Positions 1-6,913 of a DNA stretch of 64,000 nt are shown here, in pieces. This stretch comes from Clostridiaceae bacterium (GTDB lineage Bacteria > Bacillota > Clostridia > Lachnospirales > Lachnospiraceae). The notes beneath the pieces were generated by a model. The model did no database searches, had not been told where the DNA came from, and was given only the letters and a program-made list of their open reading frames with translations. Location of the stretch: positions 1 through 64,000 of the forward strand of contig QXXC01000018.1 of NCBI GenBank assembly GCA_009911305.1. The letters run 5' to 3'. The position numbers were made by a program, and so were the translations under genes. The stretch's first letter is position 1; each line of letters starts with the position of its first letter.

Positions 1-63
1 CAATATAATCTTATGGCAAAACCCTTCAAGTGGACTTATAAGGGGGTACCTTTGGTGGTATAA
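1..63 (+). CDS. Transposase C-terminus, IS630-like (5' part outside window)
   Basis: The first 20 codons are open from the window edge and end in TAA. The peptide ends MAKPFKWTYKGVPLVV, which resembles the short PF.WT...G.P tail of IS630/Tc1-mariner family transposases. Thirteen bases after the stop lies a sequence matching the terminal inverted repeat of the MITE at 4855-5015, followed by TA, as expected for this superfamily, which inserts at TA. The piece is too short for a firm family call; the assignment rests on the tail motif plus the adjacent end sequence. Base composition is much richer in A+T than the rest of the window. Confidence 0.5.
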   Translation, partial: QYNLMAKPFKWTYKGVPLVV

Positions 64-75
64 CATTGCTTGATT

Positions 76-95
76 ATTAATGCAATGCTGTACTA
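76..95. repeat. Probable right terminal inverted repeat of the IS630-like element, with TA
   Basis: ATTAATGCAATGCTGTAC followed by TA at 94-95. The right end of the MITE at 4998-5017 reads ATTAATGCAATGATGCAC followed by TA, two differences in 18 bases. The left MITE end in reverse complement is equally similar. The transposase fragment at 1-63 reads towards this end, so it is most simply the outer end of that insertion. Confidence 0.6.
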
Positions 96-221
96 GATAA
101 ACCTTCATTTAGCACCTCCATGTACTTTTTATTATAGGACAAAGAATTGAGAAAATCAACTATTATTGGCCCATTTCAAACATATGTTCTTATAATTTGT
201 CTTTAATTTGTATTCTTGTTT

Positions 222-881
222 CTATGTATTCCATACTATTTCTATATTCCCCACACAATCCACACTTACATACTTTAAGTATCTTATAGCAATTTCCCTT
301 GTTAGATCCTTGCAGCATAAAACCTCTCTATCTCCAATCTCTTTCCTCATTACCTCCAAAACTTTCTTGTTTAACTCTTCAACTGTTATTTTATGTGTCG
401 AACATCCCTTTTCTTTTTTATTCTTCCCGCACATATAATATAAATATGTCCGCCCTCTGGTTGATACTGACTTCTCCACCAAAAAACTGCCACACTCCTT
501 ACACACCGCAATTCCAACCAAAGCACTTATTTCCATACGTTTTCCAACCACTCTTGTATTTAGCGTCAACATTCGTCTTGCTATTTCTAATTCATCCTTA
601 GCTATAGCATTGTATCTTTCATTTCCATAAATTGGATCAGACAATATCTTTTTTATTTCTGCCAAAGACCACCCTACTATCTTATCTTTCTTATATTTGG
701 CCGGATACTCAATTCCCTGAGATTCTATAACTTCCTTTATCTGCCCCAGACTCATTCCATCAAGGCATAAACTGAATATCAATTTTACTGATTCCATCTT
801 TTCACTATCCATTACTACTACATCATACTTTTCATGTCTCATAAATCCATATGGGATTCTTTCTGTAATTTTTCCGTTCAT
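222..881 (-). CDS. Serine-recombinase-like protein lacking the resolvase catalytic domain
   Basis: 219 aa from the ATG at 881, chosen because GGAGAG lies 7 bases upstream; an in-frame ATG at 911 has no such site. The sequence begins with a GKITERIPYGFMR stretch, typical of the start of the Recombinase domain of large serine recombinases. It continues through a helical DNA-binding region (about residues 1-110) to a zinc beta-ribbon with CKEC, then C and GC further on (about 120-160). The N-terminal resolvase domain with the nucleophilic serine is absent, and no such domain is encoded in the 200 bases upstream. Strongly AT-rich compared with neighbours, so probably acquired. It could be a decayed integrase or an accessory DNA-binding subunit. 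Confidence 0.7.
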   Translation of the reverse strand: MNGKITERIPYGFMRHEKYDVVVMDSEKMESVKLIFSLCLDGMSLGQIKEVIESQGIEYPAKYKKDKIVGWSLAEIKKILSDPIYGNERYNAIAKDELEIARRMLTLNTRVVGKRMEISALVGIAVCKECGSFLVEKSVSTRGRTYLYYMCGKNKKEKGCSTHKITVEELNKKVLEVMRKEIGDREVLCCKDLTREIAIRYLKYVSVDCVGNIEIVWNT

Positions 882-1017
882 ATAAACTCTCTCCATTCGT
901 AAAATATTCATACTACCAGTTTAAATATTGTCTAAAACCGCCTAAACTCATTTGTCTATTAAACGAAGTACAAAGCAAACACCATATCGGTAATCTTTCT
1001 GTATCCTATAAAGCATC

Positions 1018-1057
1018 AAAAAAGCAGGCTAATGAATTTTTTATCCATCATCCTGCT
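1018..1057 (-). terminator. Rho-independent terminator after spoVAC
   Basis: Read on the minus strand, AGCAGG and CCTGCT pair around an AT-rich loop and are followed by six T residues. It lies about 47 bases after the spoVAC stop, so transcription of the spoVA operon appears to end here. Confidence 0.6.
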
Positions 1058-1103
1058 CATAAAGCCAACTACCAAATTAATTTTTTACTTCTCTATCCAC
1101 TTC

Positions 1104-1556
1104 TCAAATAACCCCCATCACCCCTCCAATCCAATAAACCACTCCCAACACCCAGCTGCTCAAAATCCCATAAAGTATCACCGGCCCCGCAATCGTAAAA
1201 ATCTTACACCCGATCCCGAACACCTGCCCCTCCGCCTTATACTCCAACGCCGGCGACGCCACCGAATTAGCAAACCCCGTGATCGGCACCAGCACGCCAG
1301 CGCCGCAGAATCGGGCAAGCTTCTGAAACACATTGAGCCCTGTCAGAAGCACGCTCAGAAAAATCAGGCACATCAGGGTCCAGGCGGACGCCGCGTCCTG
1401 CTCCATTCCGTTCATCTTAAAGCCATTGATCAGTCCCTGGCCCAGCAGGCATACGGCTCCGCCGCTTAAAAATGCCGTGCACACATTTTTAAGCGTACTG
1501 TGAACCGGCGTTACTTCCTTTACATATGCGCCATATTCCTTTTTATTAATTTCCAT
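1104..1556 (-). CDS. spoVAC: Stage V sporulation protein AC
   Basis: 150 aa, the usual length. Subunit of the SpoVA channel in the inner spore membrane, which moves Ca-dipicolinic acid into the forespore and releases it at germination; in Bacillus, SpoVAC behaves as a mechanosensitive channel. Diagnostic features are the AFLSGGAVCLLGQGL helix, the VPITGFANSVASPALEYK segment that matches the family almost residue for residue, and hydrophobic helices through the C-terminus. Third in the spoVAA-AB-AC order. spoVAD and spoVAE, which often follow, are not present: a terminator and then foreign AT-rich DNA come next. Confidence 0.93.
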   Translation of the reverse strand: MEINKKEYGAYVKEVTPVHSTLKNVCTAFLSGGAVCLLGQGLINGFKMNGMEQDAASAWTLMCLIFLSVLLTGLNVFQKLARFCGAGVLVPITGFANSVASPALEYKAEGQVFGIGCKIFTIAGPVILYGILSSWVLGVVYWIGGVMGVI

Positions 1557-1645
1557 CCTCTCTGCCCCGTCCTTTCTCCTGCCGCAACGCCCAGGCGTAC
1601 GCGCCTGAGCCGTTGTTTCCTGTTTTCACGCTGTCCTTCTCTTCC

Positions 1646-2098
1646 TCACTCTCCGATTCCATTCATAAAATAGACGCATGCGCCGCACAGCTTTCCCAGC
1701 GCCACGGACAGTATAATATACTGCAGCCCCACCGCCAGCCGGATCCTCCGGCTGATCACCGGGAGCGCCTTGAGCGTCTCGGCGAGCGACATCACCAGAC
1801 AGCCTACAAAAATACCGGAACATATCCCAAAAATCCCCAGCGCCGCATGGCCCAAAAAGGGGATCCCGCTGCCGGCGGCCCCGAACGGGAAGGGAATTTC
1901 ATACAGATCCATCACATTGCCCGTGATGCCGCCCAGAATGATGGCCGTTTCATACAGAAAAATATGCGATCCCGTCCTGGTCCGCCCCATGAGCCTGGGG
2001 AACACGCCGATCATGGCCAGGAATGCGAAGACGCCGGCCGCGATGATGCCGCCGGCGCTCAGGCCGATCAGGAGGAGCACACATTCTTTAAGAAACAT
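1646..2098 (-). CDS. spoVAB: Stage V sporulation protein AB
   Basis: 150 aa from ATG 2098 (AAGGAG ten bases upstream; a GTG two codons earlier at 2104 is an alternative start). An integral membrane protein with four to five hydrophobic segments, one containing GVFAFLAMIGVFPRLM, matching SpoVAB. A component encoded with the dipicolinate channel in the forespore; its exact role is less clear than that of AC and AD. The start overlaps the 3' end of spoVAA, which suggests translational coupling. Confidence 0.9.
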   Translation of the reverse strand: MFLKECVLLLIGLSAGGIIAAGVFAFLAMIGVFPRLMGRTRTGSHIFLYETAIILGGITGNVMDLYEIPFPFGAAGSGIPFLGHAALGIFGICSGIFVGCLVMSLAETLKALPVISRRIRLAVGLQYIILSVALGKLCGACVYFMNGIGE

Positions 2099-2714
2099 CG
2101 ACACCCGACTCCTTTCTGCCGCTGTTCTGGATCAGCGTTTTATTCACATTTTCTTCATACAGACGCATCTCCACCTCCAGCGGCGTGGGATCCGTGTTCA
2201 GCTTCCAGGCAGCAAAGTGGTTGAAAAATACGAGGATCCCGATCGCAAGCCCAATGGAATAGCCGAATTCCAGAGGCGTCCGGCCGTCCGATTCCGCTCC
2301 CATCACCAGGCGGTAAACCTCATTGAAAATATCTGTCACATTGGCATCATTATTAAAGGTCATGATTGCAAACGCAGCCCCTGCAAAGCAGGTGACACAG
2401 ACAAATGCCGTTTTCAGCCACTGCCAGCCGTAATGCGGCTTTGCCGGCGGCCGGTAATCGATGATAAAATCCGACTCGCCGATGCTGCTGACCTCTGCCT
2501 CCGGAACCTGTTCCCCCAGCTTTTTCACGATGTCAACAATGCTTCCCATATACCGCTTTTCTTTGTCGGAACAGATGGACTGCACCTTTACTGCCCTGCA
2601 TTTGCTGGCAGTGGGCTTATCACTGCAGTACACTTCTGCGATATCGCTTAGAAAAACGGCCTTTTCATGAACCTGTGTGATCTGGTTTAACTTGACATAA
2701 ACGGTCTGCGTCAT
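2088..2714 (-). CDS. spoVAA: Stage V sporulation protein AA
   Basis: 208 aa. The N-terminal half (about 1-95) is a soluble domain beginning TQTVYVKLNQITQV, with the ...VFLSDIAEVYC... strand typical of SpoVAA. Two membrane helices follow (about 105-125 and 150-172), then an amphipathic C-terminus. Part of the spore SpoVA machinery. Its ATG overlaps the TGA of the 57-codon gene upstream (ATGA), so the two are probably translated together. Expected to be expressed in the forespore from the sigma-G-like promoter at 2915-2945. Confidence 0.92.
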   Translation of the reverse strand: MTQTVYVKLNQITQVHEKAVFLSDIAEVYCSDKPTASKCRAVKVQSICSDKEKRYMGSIVDIVKKLGEQVPEAEVSSIGESDFIIDYRPPAKPHYGWQWLKTAFVCVTCFAGAAFAIMTFNNDANVTDIFNEVYRLVMGAESDGRTPLEFGYSIGLAIGILVFFNHFAAWKLNTDPTPLEVEMRLYEENVNKTLIQNSGRKESGVDVS

Positions 2715-2884
2715 GCGGCCATCTCCGCCTTCATCTCAATCGCCGGCACGGCCACGAACGTCCCGTCCATGCGATCCGGAACCTGCCCCACGCTCAAAAG
2801 GCAGTACCACACCACGGCCACAATGGCGGCCATACAGCATAAAATGAGAAAAATCCCTGTCTTTTTCCCTAAACCCATTTCCAT
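2711..2884 (-). CDS. 57-aa single-pass membrane protein leading the spoVA operon
   Basis: Starts at ATG 2884 (or the ATG two codons later, which has better spacing to AAGGAT) and ends in TGA overlapping the spoVAA start. Residues 10-32 form one hydrophobic helix (IFLILCCMAAIVAVVWYCLL). The tail is short and carries Pro, Asp and Glu. I do not recognise a family. The position directly behind a sigma-G-type promoter and the coupling to spoVAA suggest a forespore-expressed membrane peptide associated with SpoVA or germination. It may be a real protein, or a short gene kept mainly for coupling. Confidence 0.65.
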   Translation of the reverse strand: MEMGLGKKTGIFLILCCMAAIVAVVWYCLLSVGQVPDRMDGTFVAVPAIEMKAEMAA

Positions 2885-2914
2885 CACATCCTTTTTTATA
2901 GATTATTTTAAGGA

Positions 2915-2945
2915 TAGTATGGAAATAAAACGGCTGTTTTATTCA
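2915..2945 (-). promoter_or_regulatory. Sigma-G (or sigma-F) type promoter for spoVA
   Basis: On the minus strand TGAATA (2940-2945) and CATACTA (2915-2921) are separated by 18 bases. Both match the Bacillus sigma-G consensus exactly. It lies 30 bases before the first ATG of the spoVA operon and just after the sigF operon terminator. Confidence 0.8.
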
Positions 2946-2946
2946 T

Positions 2947-2977
2947 AAAAAAAGATGCGGCCGGAATGATTCCGGCC
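2947..2977 (-). terminator. Terminator of the spoIIA-sigF operon
   Basis: GGCCGGAA and TTCCGGCC form a perfect 8-bp stem with a 3-base loop (2959-2977). On the minus strand it is followed by a short spacer and seven T residues. It separates sigF from spoVA, which has its own promoter. Confidence 0.8.
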
Positions 2978-3018
2978 TTTTGCCCATAAACACGGCCCTG
3001 CGCTGATGCTCCAAAGCA

Positions 3019-3732
3019 TTACAGCATCCGCCGCATTTCCTTTAGTATTTTTCTCTCCATCCTGGAAACCTGGACCTGAGAGATGCCCAGGAGCTTTGCG
3101 ATCTGCGTCTGTGTCTGATTATAGAAATAGCGGCGGATAATGATCTCCCTCTGCTGCCGGTCGAGCGCCTTTAAAAGCTCGCCGAGCACCATGCGGTCAA
3201 GAAGCTCTTCGTGCTCCTCGCGCTCCTCGGCCACGCGGTCTAAGAGCGTTAATTGATTGTCATCCCCTGAGCCGGACGGGGCGTAGAGCGACTCTACCTG
3301 GCTTCCGGCCTCTAAGGAGGCCGCGACCTCCTCACGGCTGACTCCCAGCTTGTCGGCCAGCTCATCCAGCGTCGGATCCCGGCCCAGCAGGCCGGACAGG
3401 GTTTCTCTGGCCGCCGCGACGCGCACCCCTGTTTCCTTGATCGAACGGCTCACCTTGATCATGCCGTCGTCCCTCAAAAAACGCTTGATTTCGCCGGCAA
3501 TCATCGGAACCGCATACGTGGAAAAGCGCACCTCATACGCCGTGTCAAATTTGTCGATTGCCTTGATGAGGCCAATACTCCCAATCTGAAACAAATCCTC
3601 TGTCTCACATCCTCTTCCCGTAAAGCGCCGGACAATGCTCCAGACCAGCCCTACGTTGTCCATTACCAGCCGCTCTCTGGCTGCCTTATCCCCGTTGTGA
3701 GCCATTTCAATCAGTTTCATGGTCTCATCCAT
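3019..3732 (-). CDS. sigF: RNA polymerase sporulation sigma factor SigF
   Basis: 237 aa. First compartment-specific sigma factor, active in the forespore and held inactive by SpoIIAB. Region 2 (residues 18-85) contains the -10 recognition and core-binding helix, with GLIKAIDKFD and RFSTYAVPMIAGEIKRFLRDDG. Regions 3 and 4 follow, ending in the helix-turn-helix QTQIAKLLGISQVQVSRMERKILK. Start at 3732 with AGGTG 6 bases upstream. Only 4 bases separate it from the spoIIAB stop. The order spoIIAA-spoIIAB-sigF distinguishes it from SigG and SigB. Confidence 0.95.
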   Translation of the reverse strand: MDETMKLIEMAHNGDKAARERLVMDNVGLVWSIVRRFTGRGCETEDLFQIGSIGLIKAIDKFDTAYEVRFSTYAVPMIAGEIKRFLRDDGMIKVSRSIKETGVRVAAARETLSGLLGRDPTLDELADKLGVSREEVAASLEAGSQVESLYAPSGSGDDNQLTLLDRVAEEREEHEELLDRMVLGELLKALDRQQREIIIRRYFYNQTQTQIAKLLGISQVQVSRMERKILKEMRRML

Positions 3733-3736
3733 AGGT

Positions 3737-4144
3737 TCACCTGCCGATTTTCTTTTTCATCGTTACACGGGTTCCCCGGCCTGGCTGCGAATCCACTGCC
3801 ACCTCGTCCATAAAGGCTTCCATAAAGGAAAATCCCATGCCGGAGCGCTCCCCTGTGGCATCGCTTGTATACATCGGCTCCATGGCGCGCGCCACGTCCT
3901 CGATCCCTTTCCCCTCATCCCGGATAGTTATCACAAATATCCGGCCTTCTATCTGCGCCTCTATGTAAATCACGCCCCTGCCGCATTCATAGCCGTGGAT
4001 CACGCAGTTCGTCACCGCCTCGGAGACGGCTGTTTTCACATCATTGATCTCCTCCAGCGTCGGATCCAGGCGGCTCAAAAAGACCGCCGCCGTCACCCGG
4101 GCAAATTCCTCGTTCCTGGAACTGCTCTCGATCTCCATCCTCAT
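3737..4144 (-). CDS. spoIIAB: Anti-sigma F factor SpoIIAB (serine kinase)
   Basis: 135 aa from ATG 4144, chosen because AGGAG lies 5 bases upstream and the sequence then aligns with known SpoIIAB N-termini (…NEEFARVT…). A longer frame to 4255 adds 37 low-complexity residues (MMQKE repeated) and is unlikely. GHKL ATPase fold: N box EAVTNCVIHGY, G1 DEGKGI, G2 GERSGMGFSFM. It binds SigF, and phosphorylates SpoIIAA on serine so that the anti-anti-sigma factor is inactive until SpoIIE acts. A 290-bp gap separates it from spoIIAA, wider than usual for this operon. Confidence 0.94.
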   Translation of the reverse strand: MRMEIESSSRNEEFARVTAAVFLSRLDPTLEEINDVKTAVSEAVTNCVIHGYECGRGVIYIEAQIEGRIFVITIRDEGKGIEDVARAMEPMYTSDATGERSGMGFSFMEAFMDEVAVDSQPGRGTRVTMKKKIGR

Positions 4145-4307
4145 CCAGTCTCCTGCTTCCTTTTGCATCATTTCCTTTTGCATCATTCCCTTTTCTTCCT
4201 CCACGTCTGCATTTCTCCTTTCACCCTCTATGTACGCCCGGAATCTCAGCCACAACGGCAGGTGTGGAAAGACGCTGAGAGTACCTCTCCCGTTTGCAGC
4301 CTCTCCT

Positions 4308-4330
4308 AGAGCGTGTTTGAAACATGCTCT
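4308..4330. repeat. Short dispersed palindrome (GAGCGTGTTTGAAACATGC family), copy a
   Basis: A 23-base near-palindrome in the spoIIAA-spoIIAB gap: AGAGC, G/T mismatch, TGTTT, central G, AAACA, T, GCTCT. The same core recurs at 19588-19607 with its inverted partner at 19627-19646, at 57627-57648 and, shortened, at 43999-44015. Confidence 0.7.
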
Positions 4331-4434
4331 GGCTCCCGAGCGGCTGCCTCCGTCTGGCTTTCCGGCGCTTTTTCATGAAACGGCTGGCCACGCCATGCCT
4401 CATCTGTGCAGCAGGCGCTCTGGCCCTTTAGCGC

Positions 4435-4776
4435 TCACCTTCCCAGCGCCTCTTCCCTGGTGCGGCATTCCCGCACCAGGCGGTATACGCCGCCGATTTT
4501 CAGGATCCGGCCGATTCTCGGTCCCACGCCGTACACTGCCACCGTGCCGCCGCTCCCTTCCATCTGTTTATACCGGCTTATGAGCACTCCGATTCCGGAG
4601 CTGTCCATAAATTCCGTGGAGGTGAAATCAAACACAATCCGGTTGATGTAATTTTCCTCCAGAAGCAGATCCGTCTCATATTTTAATGTAATGCAATTGT
4701 GGTGATCCACTTCCCCGGGCAGATGGATGATCAGCGCCGCTCCGTCTGCCTCATAGCTAAACAATTCTTTTTCCAT
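4435..4776 (-). CDS. spoIIAA: Anti-sigma F factor antagonist SpoIIAA
   Basis: 113 aa from ATG 4776, reading MEKELFSYEADG; the frame could extend to 4809 but the longer start has no ribosome site, whereas AAGGAG precedes 4776 by 10 bases. STAS-domain protein. The phosphorylatable serine lies in FMDSSGIGVLISRY (about residues 55-68), the standard STAS motif. Unphosphorylated SpoIIAA binds SpoIIAB and frees SigF in the forespore. First gene of the operon, behind a sigma-H-like promoter. Confidence 0.94.
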   Translation of the reverse strand: MEKELFSYEADGAALIIHLPGEVDHHNCITLKYETDLLLEENYINRIVFDFTSTEFMDSSGIGVLISRYKQMEGSGGTVAVYGVGPRIGRILKIGGVYRLVRECRTREEALGR

Positions 4777-4802
4777 GTCAACTGCTCTCCTTAACCTGCA
4801 AA

Positions 4803-4827
4803 ATTTCAAATCCTGTTTCCATTTCCT
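4803..4827 (-). promoter_or_regulatory. Candidate sigma-H promoter of the spoIIA operon
   Basis: Minus strand AGGAAAT (4821-4827), 13 bases, then GAAAT (4803-4807). This fits the sigma-H pattern (AGGA-AT ... GAAT) except for one extra A in the -10. The spoIIA operon is sigma-H and Spo0A controlled in other spore formers; no clear 0A box was identified. Confidence 0.5.
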
Positions 4828-4854
4828 GCGCGGCCGCGCCGCCGGCGGCCCCTA

Positions 4855-5015
4855 GTACATCACTGCATTAATTTTCGAGTAAACAACACTCGCTATCCGC
4901 GCCCTCTGCACGCCTGAGAAGCTAGTCGTAGACTCCACTACGCCGTCGCTTCTCAGGCGCACAGATGACACGAATATCAAGTGCTTTTTACTTCGAGATT
5001 AATGCAATGATGCAC
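4855..5015. mobile_element. 161-bp MITE, IS630-like ends, TA target duplication
   Basis: Flanked by TA at 4853-4854 and 5016-5017. The first 29 bases (GTACATCACTGCATTAAT...) and the reverse complement of the last 29 (GTGCATCATTGCATTAAT...) agree at 23 positions. Inside is a 12-bp perfect inverted repeat, CGCCTGAGAAGC with GCTTCTCAGGCG, so the single strand can fold over much of its length. It has no open frame of note. The ends match the repeat at 76-93 beside a transposase tail, which is a plausible source of mobilisation. It sits 28 bases upstream of the spoIIA promoter. Positions 4777-5200 hold only this element, the promoter and the hairpin at 5046-5105. Confidence 0.75.
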
Positions 5016-5045
5016 TAGTCTTACATATTTCAGTTAAAAGCATGC

Positions 5046-5105
5046 GAAAGGCGCTGCGAAAGAACCATTTGCCGCTCCCGGCCTTTTTCTTTCGCAACGC
5101 CTTTC
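5046..5105 (-). terminator. Large stem-loop downstream of the TPR gene
   Basis: Arms 5046-5064 and 5087-5105 pair over 19 bases with one mismatch, around a 22-base loop. On the minus strand the stem is followed by a short T run. It lies about 100 bases past the stop of the folC-TPR operon and is the likely terminator or 3'-end structure. Confidence 0.5.
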
Positions 5106-5200
5106 CTGTGATCGTCAATCCAATAAACCAATCCTGTTTCTGCAGCCGCCTGCGTATGACAGGCAGCGCTGAATCTGTTTCAGAGCATGTTTGTATGCCC

Positions 5201-6748
5201 TTAATCGCCGGCCTCAGAGGCTTCGGCTGCCGTCTCCCGGGTTTCCGCCGTCTCGTCTTCGCGTCCCTGTACGGTTTCTGCGCCGGTCTCGTTCCCGCCT
5301 TCTTCTTCGCCTTCACCCCCGCTTTCGCTCTCCCCGGCGCCGGCTTCCGTCTCCTGCGCTCCGGCGGTGCTCTCCGGCACGACGCCCTCTCCCCGGTTCA
5401 CGATGGACTGGCCCGGAACGGCTGTCTGGCGCGTCTGCGGGGCCAGCTCCGCGAGCTCCTGGCTGGCCCGCGCCGCCTGCTCTGAGTCCGCATACTGCGT
5501 CACAATCTGCGTAAAGAGCTCCACCGCCGCATCCGTCTGGTTCTGGGCGCGGTTGATCATGCCCAGGTTTAAAATCACCGCAGGGTTGTCCGGCCGGATC
5601 GTCAGGCACGTCTGGTAGTACGTCACAGCCTCGCCCATACGGCCCGCGGACCACATGGTATAGGCCAGCTCCTCCAATGTCTCATACCCGTTTGTCTCAA
5701 TATCCTGCTTGATCCCCTCTGCCACGGCGCGCACCGTCTCGTCCGTAAACAGGGACGGATCAAAGCCCGGATAGAGCATGACCGCATCCGTCAGATTGCC
5801 GCCCTGCCTGGCCTGCATCATCTTGACCAGAATCGCATACTGGCTCACCTCATTATCGCTGCTGTTTAAATACGTATCAAGCTGCTGCTCCGCGTACTCC
5901 TTATCATTCTCGTAGCCTGCCATCATCTGGTTTAAGCCCTCGATCTCGCCGTTCTTCTGGGCAAGCTGCTCATTATACTGCTTTAACTCCTCCACATGCT
6001 GATTGTTCAGGCGCTTCACCATGGCAGGCATAACCAGGAAAAAGATCACCGCAGCCCCCAGAAGAAGCCCGGCCCCGATATTTAGGATCGTCTGCAGCCC
6101 CGTATTCTCCTTATAGCTGGGCGGAATGATCACGTCATCGTCCTGCATCTGCCTGTGGGAAAATGCGTTCTTTATCTTTTTGCGCTCAATCTCCGCTTTT
6201 CCCGTCCTGGCCTTGACAATGGACATGTACCAGTTCGCCTTGGCGTTATTTCTGTCAATCCGCAGCACCTTGTAGAGGGATTTTCCCGCCTTGGTATAGT
6301 CCTCATGGATGATATACAAAAGCGCCAGAAGCAGATGGGCCTTTACAAATCTCGGATTCGACTCCACAACGCGGGTCAGGGAGAGCACCGCCAGATCGTC
6401 GCTCCCACTCCGGGCCTGCGACAGGGCCAGGTTATACTTTTTCACATTCTGGCTCACGATGTCCAGACGCTCCTGCTTGCGCTGGATCTGCTCCAGATAG
6501 AAATCCGCGCGGTTGTTCTCCTCCTGAAAATTCATGCTGATGACCCACTGCACCAGCGCCTCCGACACCTCGCCCATCTCATAGTAGATAAGACCCAGAA
6601 GATTTCTGGCATCCACCTGGTATTTATTCAAATTCAGGCATTTTTTCAGACAGTATATGGCGCCTGTCAAGTCTCTTCTATGCGCCCGCTCCAGTCCGGC
6701 ATTATAAAAGCTGTTGGAAACCAGGCGGATTTTTTTCATCTGATCCAT
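5201..6748 (-). CDS. TPR-repeat membrane protein
   Basis: 515 aa from ATG 6748 (GGCGGTG just upstream). Residues about 10-195 hold tetratricopeptide-like repeats (GAIYCLKKCLNLNKYQVDARNLLG type). A single membrane helix (about 222-245, IGAGLLLGAAVIFFLVMPAM) comes next, then a coiled coil rich in Gln and Asn (250-300). A second TPR pair (about 370-435, LGMINRAQNQTDAAVELF) precedes a Glu/Gly/Thr-rich acidic tail of about 65 residues. No enzymatic motif. Such proteins usually serve as scaffolds; the partner is unknown. It follows folC and the 49-aa gene with a 15-base gap, so it is probably the last gene of that operon. Confidence 0.8.
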   Translation of the reverse strand: MDQMKKIRLVSNSFYNAGLERAHRRDLTGAIYCLKKCLNLNKYQVDARNLLGLIYYEMGEVSEALVQWVISMNFQEENNRADFYLEQIQRKQERLDIVSQNVKKYNLALSQARSGSDDLAVLSLTRVVESNPRFVKAHLLLALLYIIHEDYTKAGKSLYKVLRIDRNNAKANWYMSIVKARTGKAEIERKKIKNAFSHRQMQDDDVIIPPSYKENTGLQTILNIGAGLLLGAAVIFFLVMPAMVKRLNNQHVEELKQYNEQLAQKNGEIEGLNQMMAGYENDKEYAEQQLDTYLNSSDNEVSQYAILVKMMQARQGGNLTDAVMLYPGFDPSLFTDETVRAVAEGIKQDIETNGYETLEELAYTMWSAGRMGEAVTYYQTCLTIRPDNPAVILNLGMINRAQNQTDAAVELFTQIVTQYADSEQAARASQELAELAPQTRQTAVPGQSIVNRGEGVVPESTAGAQETEAGAGESESGGEGEEEGGNETGAETVQGREDETAETRETAAEASEAGD

Positions 6749-6763
6749 GTTCACCGCCTATTC

Positions 6764-6913
6764 CTATGCCTGTTTTAAAAGCTCCATCATGATATCTGAC
6801 ATATCCGTCAGATCACTCTTTACAATCGCGTCCCCGATCGCCTCCACCTCCAGGCAGGGCTTAAACTGTTTAATCTCTTCATCAAAATTTATATTTAACG
6901 CTTCATCGCTCAT
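6764..6913 (-). CDS. 49-aa acidic protein between folC and the TPR gene
   Basis: ATG overlaps the folC stop (ATGA). The upstream GGAGGAGGGACAG supplies a strong ribosome site. The peptide begins MSDEALNINFDEEIKQFKPC and ends in a helix, SDIMMELLKQA; it is soluble, acidic and has no membrane segment. I do not recognise the family. The tight overlap with folC and the good ribosome site make it a real gene rather than noise. Confidence 0.6.
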   Translation of the reverse strand: MSDEALNINFDEEIKQFKPCLEVEAIGDAIVKSDLTDMSDIMMELLKQA

